From positions 1-35,651 of the forward strand of contig NZ_RAVW01000037.1 in assembly GCF_003611585.1 (NCBI RefSeq): a stretch of DNA of 35,651 nucleotides. The letters run 5' to 3'. The notes beneath the pieces are model-generated. The model had not been told where the DNA came from. It saw nothing but the letters and a program-made list of their open reading frames with translations, and searched no databases. Numbering within the stretch: the first letter of the stretch is position 1; the number at the start of each line of letters is the position of its first letter. The translations under genes were made by a program, and so were the position numbers. Below are positions 1 to 8,649 of the stretch, piece by piece. The stretch comes from Corallococcus exercitus (GTDB lineage Bacteria > Myxococcota > Myxococcia > Myxococcales > Myxococcaceae).

Positions 1-12
1 TATAAGAGACAG
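1..12 (+). other. Residual Nextera/Tn5 mosaic-end adapter at the contig edge
   Basis: The first 12 bases, TATAAGAGACAG, are identical to the 3' end of the 19-base Tn5 mosaic end used in Nextera libraries (AGATGTGTATAAGAGACAG). The stretch is AT-rich in otherwise very GC-rich DNA and lies exactly at the window edge. This is best read as untrimmed adapter at the start of an assembled contig, not genomic sequence and not a natural transposon end. Bases 1-12 should be ignored when judging anything upstream of the first gene. Confidence 0.85.
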
Positions 13-61
13 GAGCTGCGAGGAGGGCGGACGCGGCCGGTCATGGGTCGGGGGGAGATGC

Positions 62-1558
62 TTGAAACCGTCGACGTCCAGCCCTGAGGCCTTGCGGCTC
101 GTGCCGCCGGTGCGCCGGGTGCTGATGACCGCCGACACGGTGGGCGGCGTCTGGTCCTACGCACTGGAGCTGTGCCGCGCGCTCTGTCTCCGGGGCGTGT
201 GCGTGGAGCTGGCCACCCTGGGCGCGCCGCTGTCGGACGCACAGTGGGAGGAGGCCCGCGCGCTGCCCGGGCTCACGGTGCACGAGAGCACCTGGCGGCT
301 GGAGTGGATGGACGCGCCCTGGGACGACGTGCGCGCCGCCGGCGAGTGGCTGCTGGCGCTGGAGGCCCGGCTGTCGCCGGACGTGGTGCACCTCAACGGC
401 TACTGCCACGGCGCGTGGCCCTTCCGCGCGCCGGTGCTGGTGGTGGCGCACTCGTGCGTCCTCTCCTGGTGGGAGGCGGTGAAGGGCGGGGCCGCGCCGG
501 CCCGCTACCACCGCTATCGCGAGGAGGTGGCGAAGGGGCTCCATGCTGCGTCCGTCGTGGTGGCGCCCACGCGGGCCATGCTCGACGCCATCGAGCGGCA
601 CTACGGCGACCTCCACCCCCTGCGAGGCGCTCCCAACGCGGGCCGCACGGAGGACGTCGCGCCCAAGCCGGCCCATGACAGTGCCCCGCATGCCCGCGCG
701 CTTCCCGCCGCACGAGGCGCTCCCGCAGTGGATCGCTTGAAGGGCGTCGCGACCGAGCAGGCCCGTGCCAGCGTCCCAGATGCCCGCGCGCTTCCCGCCG
801 CACGAGGCACTCCCAACGCGGGGCTCGCGGAGGACGTCGCGCCCGGCCAGTCCGATGAAAGTGCCCCGCGTACCCGCGCGCTTCCCGCCGCGCGAAGAGC
901 TCCCAGGGCGGGGCTCGCGGAGGACGTCGCGCCCAAGCCGGCCCATGACAGTGCCCCGCATGCCCGCGCGTTCCCTTCCGCCCGGGTCATCCCCAACGCG
1001 CGGTGCGCGACGCGCTTCCCCCCGTCCCGCAAGGAGCGCTTCGTGCTCGCGGCGGGACGGCTGTGGGACGAGGCCAAGAACCTGGCCGCGCTGGAGGCCG
1101 CGGCGCCCCAGTTGCCCTTTCCCGTCCATGTCGCGGGAGACGCCCTGCACCCGGAAGGGGGCGCCGTGGCGGAGACTCGGAGCACGCGGCCCCTGGGACA
1201 CCTTCCGCCTTCCGTGCTCGCGCAGTGGATGGCGCGCGCGCCCGTGTACGCGCTGCCCGCGCGCTATGAGCCCTTCGGCCTGTCCGCGCTGGAGGCCGCG
1301 CTCGCCGGCTGCGCGCTGGTGCTGGGGGACATCCCCAGCCTGCGCGAGGTGTGGGGGGACGCCGCGCGCTTCGTGCCGCCGGATGATTCCCACGCCCTCG
1401 CGCGGACCCTGCGCTTCCTCATGGACCATCCGCGAGAGCGCGAGGCCCTGGCGGCGCGCGGCCGCGAGCGCGCGCTCACCTTCACGCCCGACCGGATGGC
1501 CGAGGCCTACCTGGAGCTCTACGCGAGCCTTGCCCGGCTCGAGCACCGCGTGTCCTGA
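62..1558 (+). CDS. GT4-type glycosyltransferase with a repeat insertion in the interdomain linker
   Basis: A retaining GT-B glycosyltransferase (glycosyl transferase group 1 type) of 498 aa. The N-terminal half opens with RRVLMTADTVGGVWSYALEL (residues about 18-37), typical of this subfamily. The donor-binding half runs from about residue 315 (ERFVLAAGRLWDEAKN) and holds the family ARYEPFGLSALEAALAGCALVLGD stretch near residues 400-423, given here split as ARYEPFGLSALEAAL and AGCALVLGD; it includes the E-x7-E motif. Without the 30-residue repeats at 188-307 the protein would be about 378 aa, a normal family length. The chosen start is TTG at 62, after a GGGGGAG ribosome site; the frame is open to the window edge without an in-frame ATG, so GTG or ATG codons at residues 14-22 remain possible. 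It begins a run of four glycosyltransferase genes. Acceptor and sugar cannot be told. Confidence 0.85.
   Translation: MKPSTSSPEALRLVPPVRRVLMTADTVGGVWSYALELCRALCLRGVCVELATLGAPLSDAQWEEARALPGLTVHESTWRLEWMDAPWDDVRAAGEWLLALEARLSPDVVHLNGYCHGAWPFRAPVLVVAHSCVLSWWEAVKGGAAPARYHRYREEVAKGLHAASVVVAPTRAMLDAIERHYGDLHPLRGAPNAGRTEDVAPKPAHDSAPHARALPAARGAPAVDRLKGVATEQARASVPDARALPAARGTPNAGLAEDVAPGQSDESAPRTRALPAARRAPRAGLAEDVAPKPAHDSAPHARAFPSARVIPNARCATRFPPSRKERFVLAAGRLWDEAKNLAALEAAAPQLPFPVHVAGDALHPEGGAVAETRSTRPLGHLPPSVLAQWMARAPVYALPARYEPFGLSALEAALAGCALVLGDIPSLREVWGDAARFVPPDDSHALARTLRFLMDHPREREALAARGRERALTFTPDRMAEAYLELYASLARLEHRVS
623..982 (+). repeat. Four 90-bp tandem repeats inside the GT4 gene
   Basis: Four in-frame units of exactly 90 bp (30 aa) start at 623, 713, 803 and 893, and a partial fifth unit follows. 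Units read like RGAPNAG-LAEDVAP-KPAHDSAPHAR-ALPAA. Units 1 and 4 share an identical 53-base block (648-700 and 918-970), although they are not neighbours, while unit 2 is the most diverged. The block falls at the linker between the two Rossmann-like domains; the family-like VIPNAR linker lies just after it, and unit 1 begins with the similar GAPNAG. This suggests expansion from the linker itself. The repeat is rich in Ala, Pro and Arg and is probably disordered. Confidence 0.9.
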
Positions 1559-1581
1559 CCCACCGAGGAGCCTGCCCACCC

Positions 1582-2721
1582 ATGCGTGTCATCCTCTTCT
1601 GCCATTCCCTGCTGTCCGACTGGAACCACGGCAACGCCCACTTCCTGCGAGGCGTGGTGACGGAATTGGCCGCGCGCGGCCACTCCGTGCGCGTGCTCGA
1701 ACCCGAGGACGGCTGGAGCTTCCGGCACCTCCTGGAGGAACCCCACGGCGTGGCCGCGCTCAACGAGGTCCGCGCGTTCTACCCGCGCGTGCGCCCGGAG
1801 CGTTACACGCACGACTCGCTGGACCTTGAGGCCGTGCTGGACGGCGCGGACCTGGTGCTGGTGCACGAATGGACGCCGCCGGACCTGGTGCGCCGCATTG
1901 GCGAACACCGCCGCGACGGCGGCCGCTTCCGCCTCCTCTTCCACGACACCCACCACCGGGGCGCGAGCGCACCCGATGCGATGGCCCGCTATGACCTGTC
2001 CCAGTACGACGGGGTGCTCGCCTTCGGCGACGTGCTCCGGGACCTCTACCTGAAGCAGGGCTGGGCGAGGCGCGCGTGGACCTGGCACGAGGCCGCCGAC
2101 GTGCGCGTCTTCCACCCGCACCCGCGCAACCGCGAGGTGCGGGACCTGGTCTGGATTGGCAACTGGGGCGACGACGAGCGCACGAAGGAGCTGCACGAGT
2201 TCCTCCTGGAGCCGGTGCACACCCTGGGCCTGACGGCGCGCGTGCACGGCGTGCGCTACCCGGCCCCCGCCCTGCGCGCCCTCTTCGACGCGGGCATCGA
2301 GTACGCCGGCTGGCTGCCCAACCACCGCGTGCCGCTGGCCTTCTCCCAGGCGCGCGTCACCGTGCACATCCCCCGCCGGCCCTACGCCACCCTGCTGCCC
2401 GGCATCCCCACCATCCGCCCCTTCGAGGCGCTGGCGTGCGGCATCCCGCTGGTGTCCGCCCCCTGGGAGGACACGGACGGGCTCTTCACCCCGGGCCAGG
2501 ACTTCCTCGTCGCCCGGGACGGCGCCCAGATGCGGCGCCACCTGTCCACACTCGTGGCGGACGCGGAGATGCGGCACGCCTTCGCGGAGGCCGGCCTGCG
2601 CACGGTCCTGTCCCGGCACACCTGCGCGCATCGCGTGGAGGCGCTGCTGGGCATCTGTCAGTCCCTGGGGATGTCCGACGACGTCCTCCACCCACTGTCC
2701 TCCGAAAGGGTCTTCGCATGA
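1582..2721 (+). CDS. CgeB-like family glycosyltransferase
   Basis: A 379-aa protein that resembles the CgeB/glycosyl transferase group 1-like family. The N-terminus (MRVILFCHSLLSDWNHGNAH) has the family pattern of a short beta strand followed by S-x-W-x-x-G. The C-terminal donor-binding region holds IRPFEALACGIPLVSAPWED near residues 275-294, then a GLFTPGQDFLVARDG segment and a closing SRHTCAHRVEALL helix (spore-protein-type Glyco_trans_1_2 ending). ATG at 1582 is preceded by GAGGAG at a suitable distance, 23 bases after the GT4 gene stops. Its stop overlaps the next start as ATGA, so translation is probably coupled. Predicted cytosolic; the sugar and acceptor are unknown. Confidence 0.85.
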   Translation: MRVILFCHSLLSDWNHGNAHFLRGVVTELAARGHSVRVLEPEDGWSFRHLLEEPHGVAALNEVRAFYPRVRPERYTHDSLDLEAVLDGADLVLVHEWTPPDLVRRIGEHRRDGGRFRLLFHDTHHRGASAPDAMARYDLSQYDGVLAFGDVLRDLYLKQGWARRAWTWHEAADVRVFHPHPRNREVRDLVWIGNWGDDERTKELHEFLLEPVHTLGLTARVHGVRYPAPALRALFDAGIEYAGWLPNHRVPLAFSQARVTVHIPRRPYATLLPGIPTIRPFEALACGIPLVSAPWEDTDGLFTPGQDFLVARDGAQMRRHLSTLVADAEMRHAFAEAGLRTVLSRHTCAHRVEALLGICQSLGMSDDVLHPLSSERVFA

Positions 2722-3818
2722 GCCGCGGCCTGCGCATCGCCTTCTTTGGTTCGAGCCTGGTGTCCGCCTACTGGAACGGCGCGGCCACCTACTACCGGGG
2801 CCTCATCCGCGCCCTGCACGCGCGCGGCCACCACGTCACCTTCTACGAACCGGACGCCTACGGCCGGCAGGAGCACCGCGACCTCCAGGATCCGGACTGG
2901 GCCCGCGTCGTCGTCTACGCGAACGACCGGGGCTCGCTGGACGCGTGCCTGGACGACGCCTTCGGCGCGGACGTGGTGGTGAAGGCCAGCGGCGTGGGCA
3001 CCTTCGATTCCTACCTGGAGGCGCAGGTGCTGGGGCTGCGCCGCTCCGGCACGCAGGTGGTCTTCTGGGACGTGGACGCGCCCGCGACGCTGGAGCGCGT
3101 GGCGAAGGACGCGAACGACCTCTTCCGCCCGCTCATCCCGCGCTACGACCACATCCTCACCTACGGCGGCGGCGCGCCGGTGGTGAACGCGTACCGAGAG
3201 CTGGGCGCGAAGCGCTGCGTGCCCATCTACAACGCGTTGGACCCGGACACGCACCACCCCGTGGCGCCCGACCCGCGCTTCGCCGGGGACCTGGCCTTCC
3301 TGGGCAACCGGTTGCCGGACCGCGAGGCGCGCGTGGAGGCCTTCTTCCTCAAGGCCGCGGAGGCGCTGCCCCGCTCGCGCATGCTCCTGGGCGGCAGCGG
3401 CTGGGAGGCCCGCGTCCTGCCCGCCAACGTCGTGCGCCTGGGCCATGTCTACACGCAGGACCACAACGCGCTGAACTGCTCGGCGCGCGCGGTGCTCAAC
3501 ATCCACCGCGACAGCATGGCGCGCTTCGGCTTCTCGCCGGCCACGCGCGTGTTCGAGGCCGCGGGCGCGGGCGCCTGCCTCATCACCGACGCCTTCGAGG
3601 GCGTGGAGCAGTTCCTGGAGCCCGGCCGCGAGGTGCTGGTGGCCCACTCCGGCGACGAGGTCGCCGAGCACGTGAAGCGCCTCACCCCGGAGGACGCCCG
3701 GCGCATCGGCCAGGCCGCGCTCCGGCGCGTGCTCGCCGAGCACACGTACACGCACCGCGCGGTAGAGGTGGAGGCGGAGCTGGGCTATCGCGCCCAACCG
3801 CATGGGAGGCCGGCGTGA
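2718..3818 (+). CDS. CgeB-like family glycosyltransferase (second copy)
   Basis: A 366-aa paralogue of its two neighbours. It begins MSRGLRIAFFGSSLVSAYWNG, followed by A-A-T-Y-Y-R-G-L, and has the C-terminal signature TRVFEAAGAGACLITDAFEG near residues 276-295, then the V-E-Q-F-L-E-P-G-R-E-V-L-V segment and a terminal AEHTYTHRAVEVE helix. The start is ATG 2718, which overlaps the previous stop by four bases; a longer open frame upstream lies inside the preceding gene and is not coding. Like its neighbours it lacks a signal peptide or membrane segments, so it should act at the cytoplasmic face on a nucleotide-sugar donor. The tandem arrangement suggests that successive sugars of one glycan are added by these enzymes. 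Confidence 0.85.
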   Translation: MSRGLRIAFFGSSLVSAYWNGAATYYRGLIRALHARGHHVTFYEPDAYGRQEHRDLQDPDWARVVVYANDRGSLDACLDDAFGADVVVKASGVGTFDSYLEAQVLGLRRSGTQVVFWDVDAPATLERVAKDANDLFRPLIPRYDHILTYGGGAPVVNAYRELGAKRCVPIYNALDPDTHHPVAPDPRFAGDLAFLGNRLPDREARVEAFFLKAAEALPRSRMLLGGSGWEARVLPANVVRLGHVYTQDHNALNCSARAVLNIHRDSMARFGFSPATRVFEAAGAGACLITDAFEGVEQFLEPGREVLVAHSGDEVAEHVKRLTPEDARRIGQAALRRVLAEHTYTHRAVEVEAELGYRAQPHGRPA

Positions 3819-3832
3819 GGGAGCCCCAGCGC

Positions 3833-4906
3833 ATGCACATCGTCATCCTGGGGCTGTCCATCACCTCCAGCTGGGGCAACGGCCACGCCACCACCTACCG
3901 GGCGCTGGTGCGCGAGCTGGTGCGGCGCGGGCACGACGTGCTCTTCCTGGAGCGGGACGTGCCCTGGTACGCCGCGCACCGCGACCCCAACGGCACCTGG
4001 GCCGGACGCACGGAGCTGTACGCCAGCCTGGACGACCTGCGCGAGCGCTTCGCCTCCGAGGTCCGCAAGGCCGACCTCGTGGTGGTGGGCTCCTACGTCC
4101 CGCAGGGCGTTGACGTGGGCGCGTGGGTGCAGGGCACGGCGAAGGGCGTCACGGCCTTCTATGACATCGACACGCCGGTGACGCTGGCGAAGCTGGAGCG
4201 CGGGGACTTCGAGTACCTCGCGCCCCACCTGGTGCCCGGCTACCAGCTCTACCTGTCCTTCACCGGCGGGCCCACGCTCCAGCGCATCGAACAGGAGCTG
4301 GGCTCGCCCGCGGCCCGGCCGCTCTACTGTAGCTGTGACCCGGAGCTGTATGGCCCGTGCGCGGGGAGGCCGCGCTGGGACCTGGGCTACCTGGGCACGT
4401 ACAGCGACGACCGGCAGCCGGTGCTGGAGCGGCTGATGCTGGACGCGGCGCGCGGCTGGCCGGAGGGCCGCTTCGTCGTGGCCGGGCCCCAGTACCCCGA
4501 AGGCGTGGCGTGGCCTCCCAACGTGGAGCGCGTGCAGCACCTGCCGCCGCCGGAGCACTCGGCCTTCTACACCGCCCAGCGCTTCACGCTGAACGTCACC
4601 CGCGCGGACATGGTGCGCGCCGGGTACTCGCCGAGCGTGCGGCTGTTCGAGGCGGCCGCGTGCGGTGTGCCCATCATCAGCGACGCGTGGGAGGGGCTGG
4701 ACACCTTCTTCACGCCGGGCGTTGAAATCCTGGTGTCGCACGACGCGCGGGAGACGCTCGGCTACCTGCGCGAGCTGCCGGAGTCGGAGCGCCAGGCGGT
4801 GGCGCTGCGGGCCCGGGCGCGGGTCCTCGCCGAGCACACGGCGGAGCACCGCGCCCGGACGCTGGAGGCGTATGCGCGGGAGGCCGCGTCCGGCCGAGCG
4901 CCATGA
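3833..4906 (+). CDS. CgeB-like family glycosyltransferase (third copy)
   Basis: A 357-aa third paralogue. The N-terminus is MHIVILGLSITSSWGNGHAT with T-Y-R-A-L-V-R-E-L-V-R-R-G-H-D-V following. The donor-site region is SVRLFEAAACGVPIISDAWE near residues 268-287, then a TFFTPGVEILVSHDA segment, and the protein closes with AEHTAEHRARTLE. ATG 3833 follows AGGGAG nine bases upstream and matches the family N-terminus directly. GTG at 3815 is in frame, would overlap the previous stop as GTGA and would add six residues, so it is a real alternative. The stop overlaps an unused ATG at 4903; the next gene starts at 4945. Confidence 0.82.
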   Translation: MHIVILGLSITSSWGNGHATTYRALVRELVRRGHDVLFLERDVPWYAAHRDPNGTWAGRTELYASLDDLRERFASEVRKADLVVVGSYVPQGVDVGAWVQGTAKGVTAFYDIDTPVTLAKLERGDFEYLAPHLVPGYQLYLSFTGGPTLQRIEQELGSPAARPLYCSCDPELYGPCAGRPRWDLGYLGTYSDDRQPVLERLMLDAARGWPEGRFVVAGPQYPEGVAWPPNVERVQHLPPPEHSAFYTAQRFTLNVTRADMVRAGYSPSVRLFEAAACGVPIISDAWEGLDTFFTPGVEILVSHDARETLGYLRELPESERQAVALRARARVLAEHTAEHRARTLEAYAREAASGRAP

Positions 4907-4944
4907 GCTGCAAGCGGACGGGACGTGAAGGGGGAGGGGGCGCC

Positions 4945-6243
4945 ATGAGAATCGCCGTCATCGGGACGGGCTATGTGGGGCTGGTCGCGGGCACGTGCTT
5001 CGCCGAGTCCGGCCACGACGTCACGTGCGTGGACGTGGAGCAGGCGAAGGTGGCGGCGCTCCAGCGCGGGGAGCTGCCCCTCTACGAGCCGGGCCTGGAG
5101 GAACTGGTGCGCCGCAACCGCGAGGCCGGGCGGCTGCGCTTCACCACCCACCTGGCCTCCGCGGTGGGGGCCGCGGCGGTGGTGTTCATCGCGGTGGGCA
5201 CGCCCATGGGGGAGTCCGGGAGCGCCGACCTCCAGTACGTGCTCGCCGCCGCGGAGGCCGTGGGCCGCGCGCTCCGGCACTACACGGTGGTGGTGGACAA
5301 GAGCACCGTGCCGGTGGGCACGGCGGACCGGGTCCATGCGCTCATCGCCCGGCACACCGTGCACGACTTCGACGTCGTCTCCAACCCGGAGTTCATGAAG
5401 GAGGGCGCCGCGCTGGAGGACTTCCTCAAGCCGGACCGGGTCGTCATCGGCGCGGACTCCGAGCGCGCCCGCCGCATCATGGGCGAGCTGTACGCGCCCT
5501 TCGTGCGCACGGAGAGCCCCATCCTGTTCATGGACACGCGCTCCGCGGAGCTGACGAAGTACGCGGCCAACGCGATGCTCGCCACGCGCATCTCCTTCAT
5601 GAACGACGTGGCCGCGCTCTGCGAACGGGTGGGCGCGGACGCGGACCACGTGCGAAGGGGCGTGGGCGCGGACAAGCGCATCGGCCATGCGTTCCTGCAC
5701 CCGGGCATCGGCTACGGCGGCAGCTGCTTCCCCAAGGACGTGCGCGCGCTGATGGCCACCGCGCGGGACGTGGGGCTGGACCTGGACCTGCTGCGCGCGG
5801 TGGAGGCCACCAACGCCCGGCAGAAGCAGAGCCTGCTCACCAAGGCGCTCCGGCACTACGGCGACCTGTCCCGCCACACCTTCGCGGTGTGGGGCCTGGC
5901 CTTCAAGCCGAGGACGGATGACATGCGCGAGGCCCCCTCCGTGGACCTCATCGAGGGCCTGCTGGACGCGGGCGCGCGCGTGCAGTGCCATGACCCGGTG
6001 GCGGGCGAGGCCGCGCGGCGCTGCTTCGCGGACCGCGTGGCGTACGCCTCCACCTGCTACGACGCGGCGGAGGGCGCCGACGGCCTCTTCCTCGTCACCG
6101 AGTGGAGCGAGTTCCGCCACCCGGACCTGCGCCGCCTGAAGTCGCTGATGCGCCGCCCGGTCATCTTCGACGGCCGCAACGTCTTCGACCCGGAGCAGGC
6201 GCGCGGCGAGGGCTTCACCTACTTCGGCGTCGGCCGGGGTTGA
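4945..6243 (+). CDS. ugd: UDP-glucose 6-dehydrogenase
   Basis: A 432-aa enzyme that oxidises UDP-glucose twice with NAD+ to give UDP-glucuronate, a donor or precursor for acidic polysaccharides. The N-terminal NAD-binding motif is [20 protein letters not shown]. The central helix holds [10 protein letters not shown] and the [12 protein letters not shown] segment that binds substrate. The catalytic cysteine lies in [10 protein letters not shown] near residue 260, and [17 protein letters not shown] marks the C-terminal domain. An in-frame ATG at 4903 would add 14 residues that are not family-like; ATG 4945 follows a strong GGGGGAGGGGG ribosome site and places the Rossmann fold at residue 1. It follows four glycosyltransferase genes, which implies that at least one uses UDP-glucuronate or a derived sugar. 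Confidence 0.95.
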   Translation: MRIAVIGTGYVGLVAGTCFAESGHDVTCVDVEQAKVAALQRGELPLYEPGLEELVRRNREAGRLRFTTHLASAVGAAAVVFIAVGTPMGESGSADLQYVLAAAEAVGRALRHYTVVVDKSTVPVGTADRVHALIARHTVHDFDVVSNPEFMKEGAALEDFLKPDRVVIGADSERARRIMGELYAPFVRTESPILFMDTRSAELTKYAANAMLATRISFMNDVAALCERVGADADHVRRGVGADKRIGHAFLHPGIGYGGSCFPKDVRALMATARDVGLDLDLLRAVEATNARQKQSLLTKALRHYGDLSRHTFAVWGLAFKPRTDDMREAPSVDLIEGLLDAGARVQCHDPVAGEAARRCFADRVAYASTCYDAAEGADGLFLVTEWSEFRHPDLRRLKSLMRRPVIFDGRNVFDPEQARGEGFTYFGVGRG

Positions 6244-6277
6244 AACCCGGTACGGCGGGGCGCATCGATGGGAGTGC

Positions 6278-6652
6278 ATGGCCTCCCCTCCGCCTCCCAA
6301 GCCCTGCGCCGTCTGCGGCCGCGCCATCACCTGGCGCCGGAAGTGGGCGCGCGACTGGGAACAGGTGCGGTACTGCTCGGACGCGTGCCGGGGGAAGCGG
6401 GCCGGCGCGCGGGATTCCCCGTGGGAGGCGCGCATCCTGGAGCTGCTCTCCCAGCGGGCAGGCGGCGCCACCGTGTGCCCTTCGGAGGTGGCCCGGGCGT
6501 CCGGTGAGGAGGACTGGCGCGCGTGCATGGAGCCCGTGCGCGAGGCGGCGCGCAGGCTCGTCGCGCGCGGCGTGCTGGACATCGTCCAGGGCGGCAGGGT
6601 GGTGGACCCGTCCACCGCGCGCGGGCCCATCCGGCTGCGCCGGCGTGCCTGA
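6278..6652 (+). CDS. DUF2256/DUF3253 two-domain zinc-ribbon-like protein
   Basis: A 124-aa protein. Residues 8-40 hold a DUF2256-type treble of cysteines: [16 protein letters not shown], then V-R-Y-C-S-D-A-C, four Cys in a CxxC...CxxxC arrangement that probably binds zinc. Residues about 46-124 match DUF3253, a small winged-helix-like domain ([43 protein letters not shown]). DUF2256 is often a separate gene next to cryptochrome or photolyase genes; here it is fused to DUF3253 and no photolyase is present in the window. The function is unknown; the fold suggests nucleic-acid or protein binding. Start ATG 6278 is 34 bases after ugd; the two genes may be co-transcribed, but no functional link is evident. 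Confidence 0.8.
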   Translation: MASPPPPKPCAVCGRAITWRRKWARDWEQVRYCSDACRGKRAGARDSPWEARILELLSQRAGGATVCPSEVARASGEEDWRACMEPVREAARRLVARGVLDIVQGGRVVDPSTARGPIRLRRRA

Positions 6653-6774
6653 CCTCTTCTTGAGTTGTGGCGCCCTGCACAGCGCGTTCACGGGCGGTGG
6701 AATCGCGCTTGCGCGCACATGGAGGGTCCGGCTACGCGCTCGCCTCCTGATTCCGGACTGACTCCGAGGCCACC

Positions 6775-7377
6775 ATGAACTGGAAGCGTTCGCGGTATTC
6801 CGCCTGTGCCGTTGCCACCGTGCTGATGGTGGGCTGTGGGGGCCTTCCCCCCGAGGAGGCGGAGGCCTTCGCCTCGTCGAGCGCGGGTCTCACGGACGTG
6901 AACGCGGTGCGCCCGAACGCGGCGGTGGCGCGCTCAGGCGTGCGCGGCGTTCCCGACGACGTGAACCTGGTCAACGACGTGAAGGACACCGTGCAGCCGG
7001 ACTTCGACGCGACGTACATCGAGGGCAACGGCTCCAGCAGCTTCGTGGACTTCAGCTATCCGGCCATCGCCGCGGGCGACGTGCTGGTGACGAGCGTCAA
7101 CGTGAAGTACTTCATGCGCAACGCCAGCTGCACCGCGCCGCTCATCTGCGGCCAGGGCGGCAGCATGCTCCTGCGCGGCAGCACCGTCATCGCCCAGTCC
7201 ACGGTGACGCACAACCTGCCGGACATGACGCAGGGCTGGTACCTCTTCAACGACACGTACACCCTGTCCCCGCCCGTGCCGCTGTCGCAGCTGCGCACCC
7301 GCGTCACGATGACGTGGCCCGGGCGCTCCACCTTCGGCATGCGGCTGTCCACGGTGGCGGCGGACTTCCGCTACTAG
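6775..7377 (+). CDS. Secreted lipoprotein of unknown function
   Basis: A 200-aa protein with a signal peptide (MNWKRSRYSACAVATVLMVG) ending at a lipobox-like cysteine, residue 21 (MVGCGG). The mature part is rich in Ser, Thr and Val and looks all-beta: GNGSSSFVDFSYPAIAAGDV, then VTSVNVKYFMRNASC, a Cys pair (A-S-C-T-A-P-L-I-C) that may form a disulphide, and the ending FGMRLSTVAADFRY. I do not recognise the family. The layout resembles small myxobacterial outer-membrane or exopolysaccharide-associated lipoproteins, which is a guess. The 122 bases upstream hold no gene and presumably its promoter. It is followed after nine bases by the reductase-like gene. Confidence 0.65.
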   Translation: MNWKRSRYSACAVATVLMVGCGGLPPEEAEAFASSSAGLTDVNAVRPNAAVARSGVRGVPDDVNLVNDVKDTVQPDFDATYIEGNGSSSFVDFSYPAIAAGDVLVTSVNVKYFMRNASCTAPLICGQGGSMLLRGSTVIAQSTVTHNLPDMTQGWYLFNDTYTLSPPVPLSQLRTRVTMTWPGRSTFGMRLSTVAADFRY

Positions 7378-7386
7378 GAGACCTCC

Positions 7387-8649
7387 ATGGCCCACGACAC
7401 GAAGCCCGCATTCGACATCATCCTGTGGGGCGCCACGGGATTCACCGGCCGCCTGGTGGCGGAGTACCTGGCGCGCACCCAGGACACCCACCGCGCGAAG
7501 TGGGCCATCGCCGGGCGCGACGAGGCGAAGCTGGACCAGGTCCGCTCGGAGCTGGCGAAGGTGCGGCCGGAATTCGCGGACCTGCCGGTGGTGCTCGCGG
7601 ACGCGAAGGACGCGGCCTCGCTGGACGCGCTGGTGGCGAGAGCGCGCGTCATCATCTCCACCGTGGGCCCCTACGCCCGCTACGGCAACGAGCTGGTCGC
7701 CGCGTGCGTCCGCGCCGGCACCGACTACTGCGACCTGACGGGCGAAGTGCAGTTCATGCGCAAGACCATCGACGCCCACGACGCGCGGGCGCGCGAGACG
7801 GGCGCCCGCATCGTGCACACCTGCGGCTTCGACTCCATCCCCTCCGACCTGGGCACGCTGATGCTCCAGGACTACATGCGGGAGAAGCACGGCGGCCACT
7901 GCGACCAGGTGCGCTTCCACCTGACGCGCATGCGCGGCGGCTTCAGTGGCGGCACCATCGCCAGCATGATGGACACGCTGGCGGCGGTGAAGGCGGACCC
8001 GTCCCTCAAGAAGGTGCTGACCAGCGCCCACGCGCTGGACCCCGAGCCCTCCCGTGGCACGAAGGAGGAGCGCGACCTGGCCATGGTGAAGAAGAGCCCG
8101 GACACGGGCACGTGGACCGCGCCCTTCGTGATGGCGTCCGTCAACACGCGCGTCGTGCGGCGCTCCAATGCGCTCTTGGGCTACCCGTGGGGCCGCGACT
8201 TCTTCTACTCGGAGGTCTCCGACTTCGGCCCCGGACCCAAGGGCCTGGCGCTCGCCGCGGCGACCACCGCGGGGCTGGGCGGCTTCATGGCCGTGTCGAA
8301 CGTGGACCCCGTGCGGGAGCTGCTGGAGAAGCACGTGCTGCCCGCGCCGGGCCAGGGCCCGTCCGCCTCCGTGCGCGAGAACGGCCTCTTCGAGGTGCGG
8401 CTGTTGGGCGAGGGCCAGTCCCCCAAGAGCGGCCAGCGCGTGAAGGTGGAGGGCAAGGTCGCGTCCAAGGGCGACCCGGGCTACGCGGCGACGGCGCGCA
8501 TGCTCGCGGAGTCCGCGCTGTGCCTCGCCTTCGACACCATCCCCAAGCGGGGCGGCGTCCTCACCCCCGCGTCCGCCATGGGCATGGTGCTGGTGGAGCG
8601 CCTGCGCAAGGCGGGCATGATCTTCGAGGCCCACGACCGCGCTGCTTGA
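7387..8649 (+). CDS. Saccharopine dehydrogenase-like / trans-acting enoyl reductase-like protein
   Basis: A 420-aa NAD(P)-binding protein. The N-terminal Rossmann motif is DIILWGATGFTGRLVAEYLA (GxTGFTG). It is followed by WAIAGRDEAKL and the family hallmarks VISTVGPYARYGNELVAACV and AGTDYCDLTGEVQFMRKTID (residues about 93-130), then HTCGFDSIPSDLGTLML. This is the 'saccharopine dehydrogenase NADP-binding' family, which includes mycobacterial trans-acting enoyl reductases for polyketide lipids and the human SCCPDH protein. No lysine-pathway or polyketide genes are nearby, so the substrate is unknown; a lipid role is the more likely one. Start ATG 7387 follows TAGGAGACC. A bidirectional hairpin lies immediately after the stop. 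Confidence 0.85.
   Translation: MAHDTKPAFDIILWGATGFTGRLVAEYLARTQDTHRAKWAIAGRDEAKLDQVRSELAKVRPEFADLPVVLADAKDAASLDALVARARVIISTVGPYARYGNELVAACVRAGTDYCDLTGEVQFMRKTIDAHDARARETGARIVHTCGFDSIPSDLGTLMLQDYMREKHGGHCDQVRFHLTRMRGGFSGGTIASMMDTLAAVKADPSLKKVLTSAHALDPEPSRGTKEERDLAMVKKSPDTGTWTAPFVMASVNTRVVRRSNALLGYPWGRDFFYSEVSDFGPGPKGLALAAATTAGLGGFMAVSNVDPVRELLEKHVLPAPGQGPSASVRENGLFEVRLLGEGQSPKSGQRVKVEGKVASKGDPGYAATARMLAESALCLAFDTIPKRGGVLTPASAMGMVLVERLRKAGMIFEAHDRAA

Noticed and set aside
1-12. Natural transposon end
   Set aside because: The match is to the synthetic mosaic end used in library preparation, at the exact window edge, with no transposase or target duplication.
41-1579. Antisense frame across the GT4 repeat region
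   Set aside because: It remains open because the 90-bp repeats are multiples of three and GC-rich; the + strand carries the family motifs.
4903-4944. ATG 4903 as the start of ugd
   Set aside because: It adds 14 residues with no family similarity; the ribosome site and Rossmann motif favour 4945.
4762-6630. A 622-codon open frame on the - strand opposite ugd, and similar long antisense frames (for example 6934-9126, 21619-24138, 26425-28425)
   Set aside because: They are Arg-, Ala-, Gly- and His-rich shadows produced by high third-position GC, have no family motifs, and lie opposite well-recognised genes.
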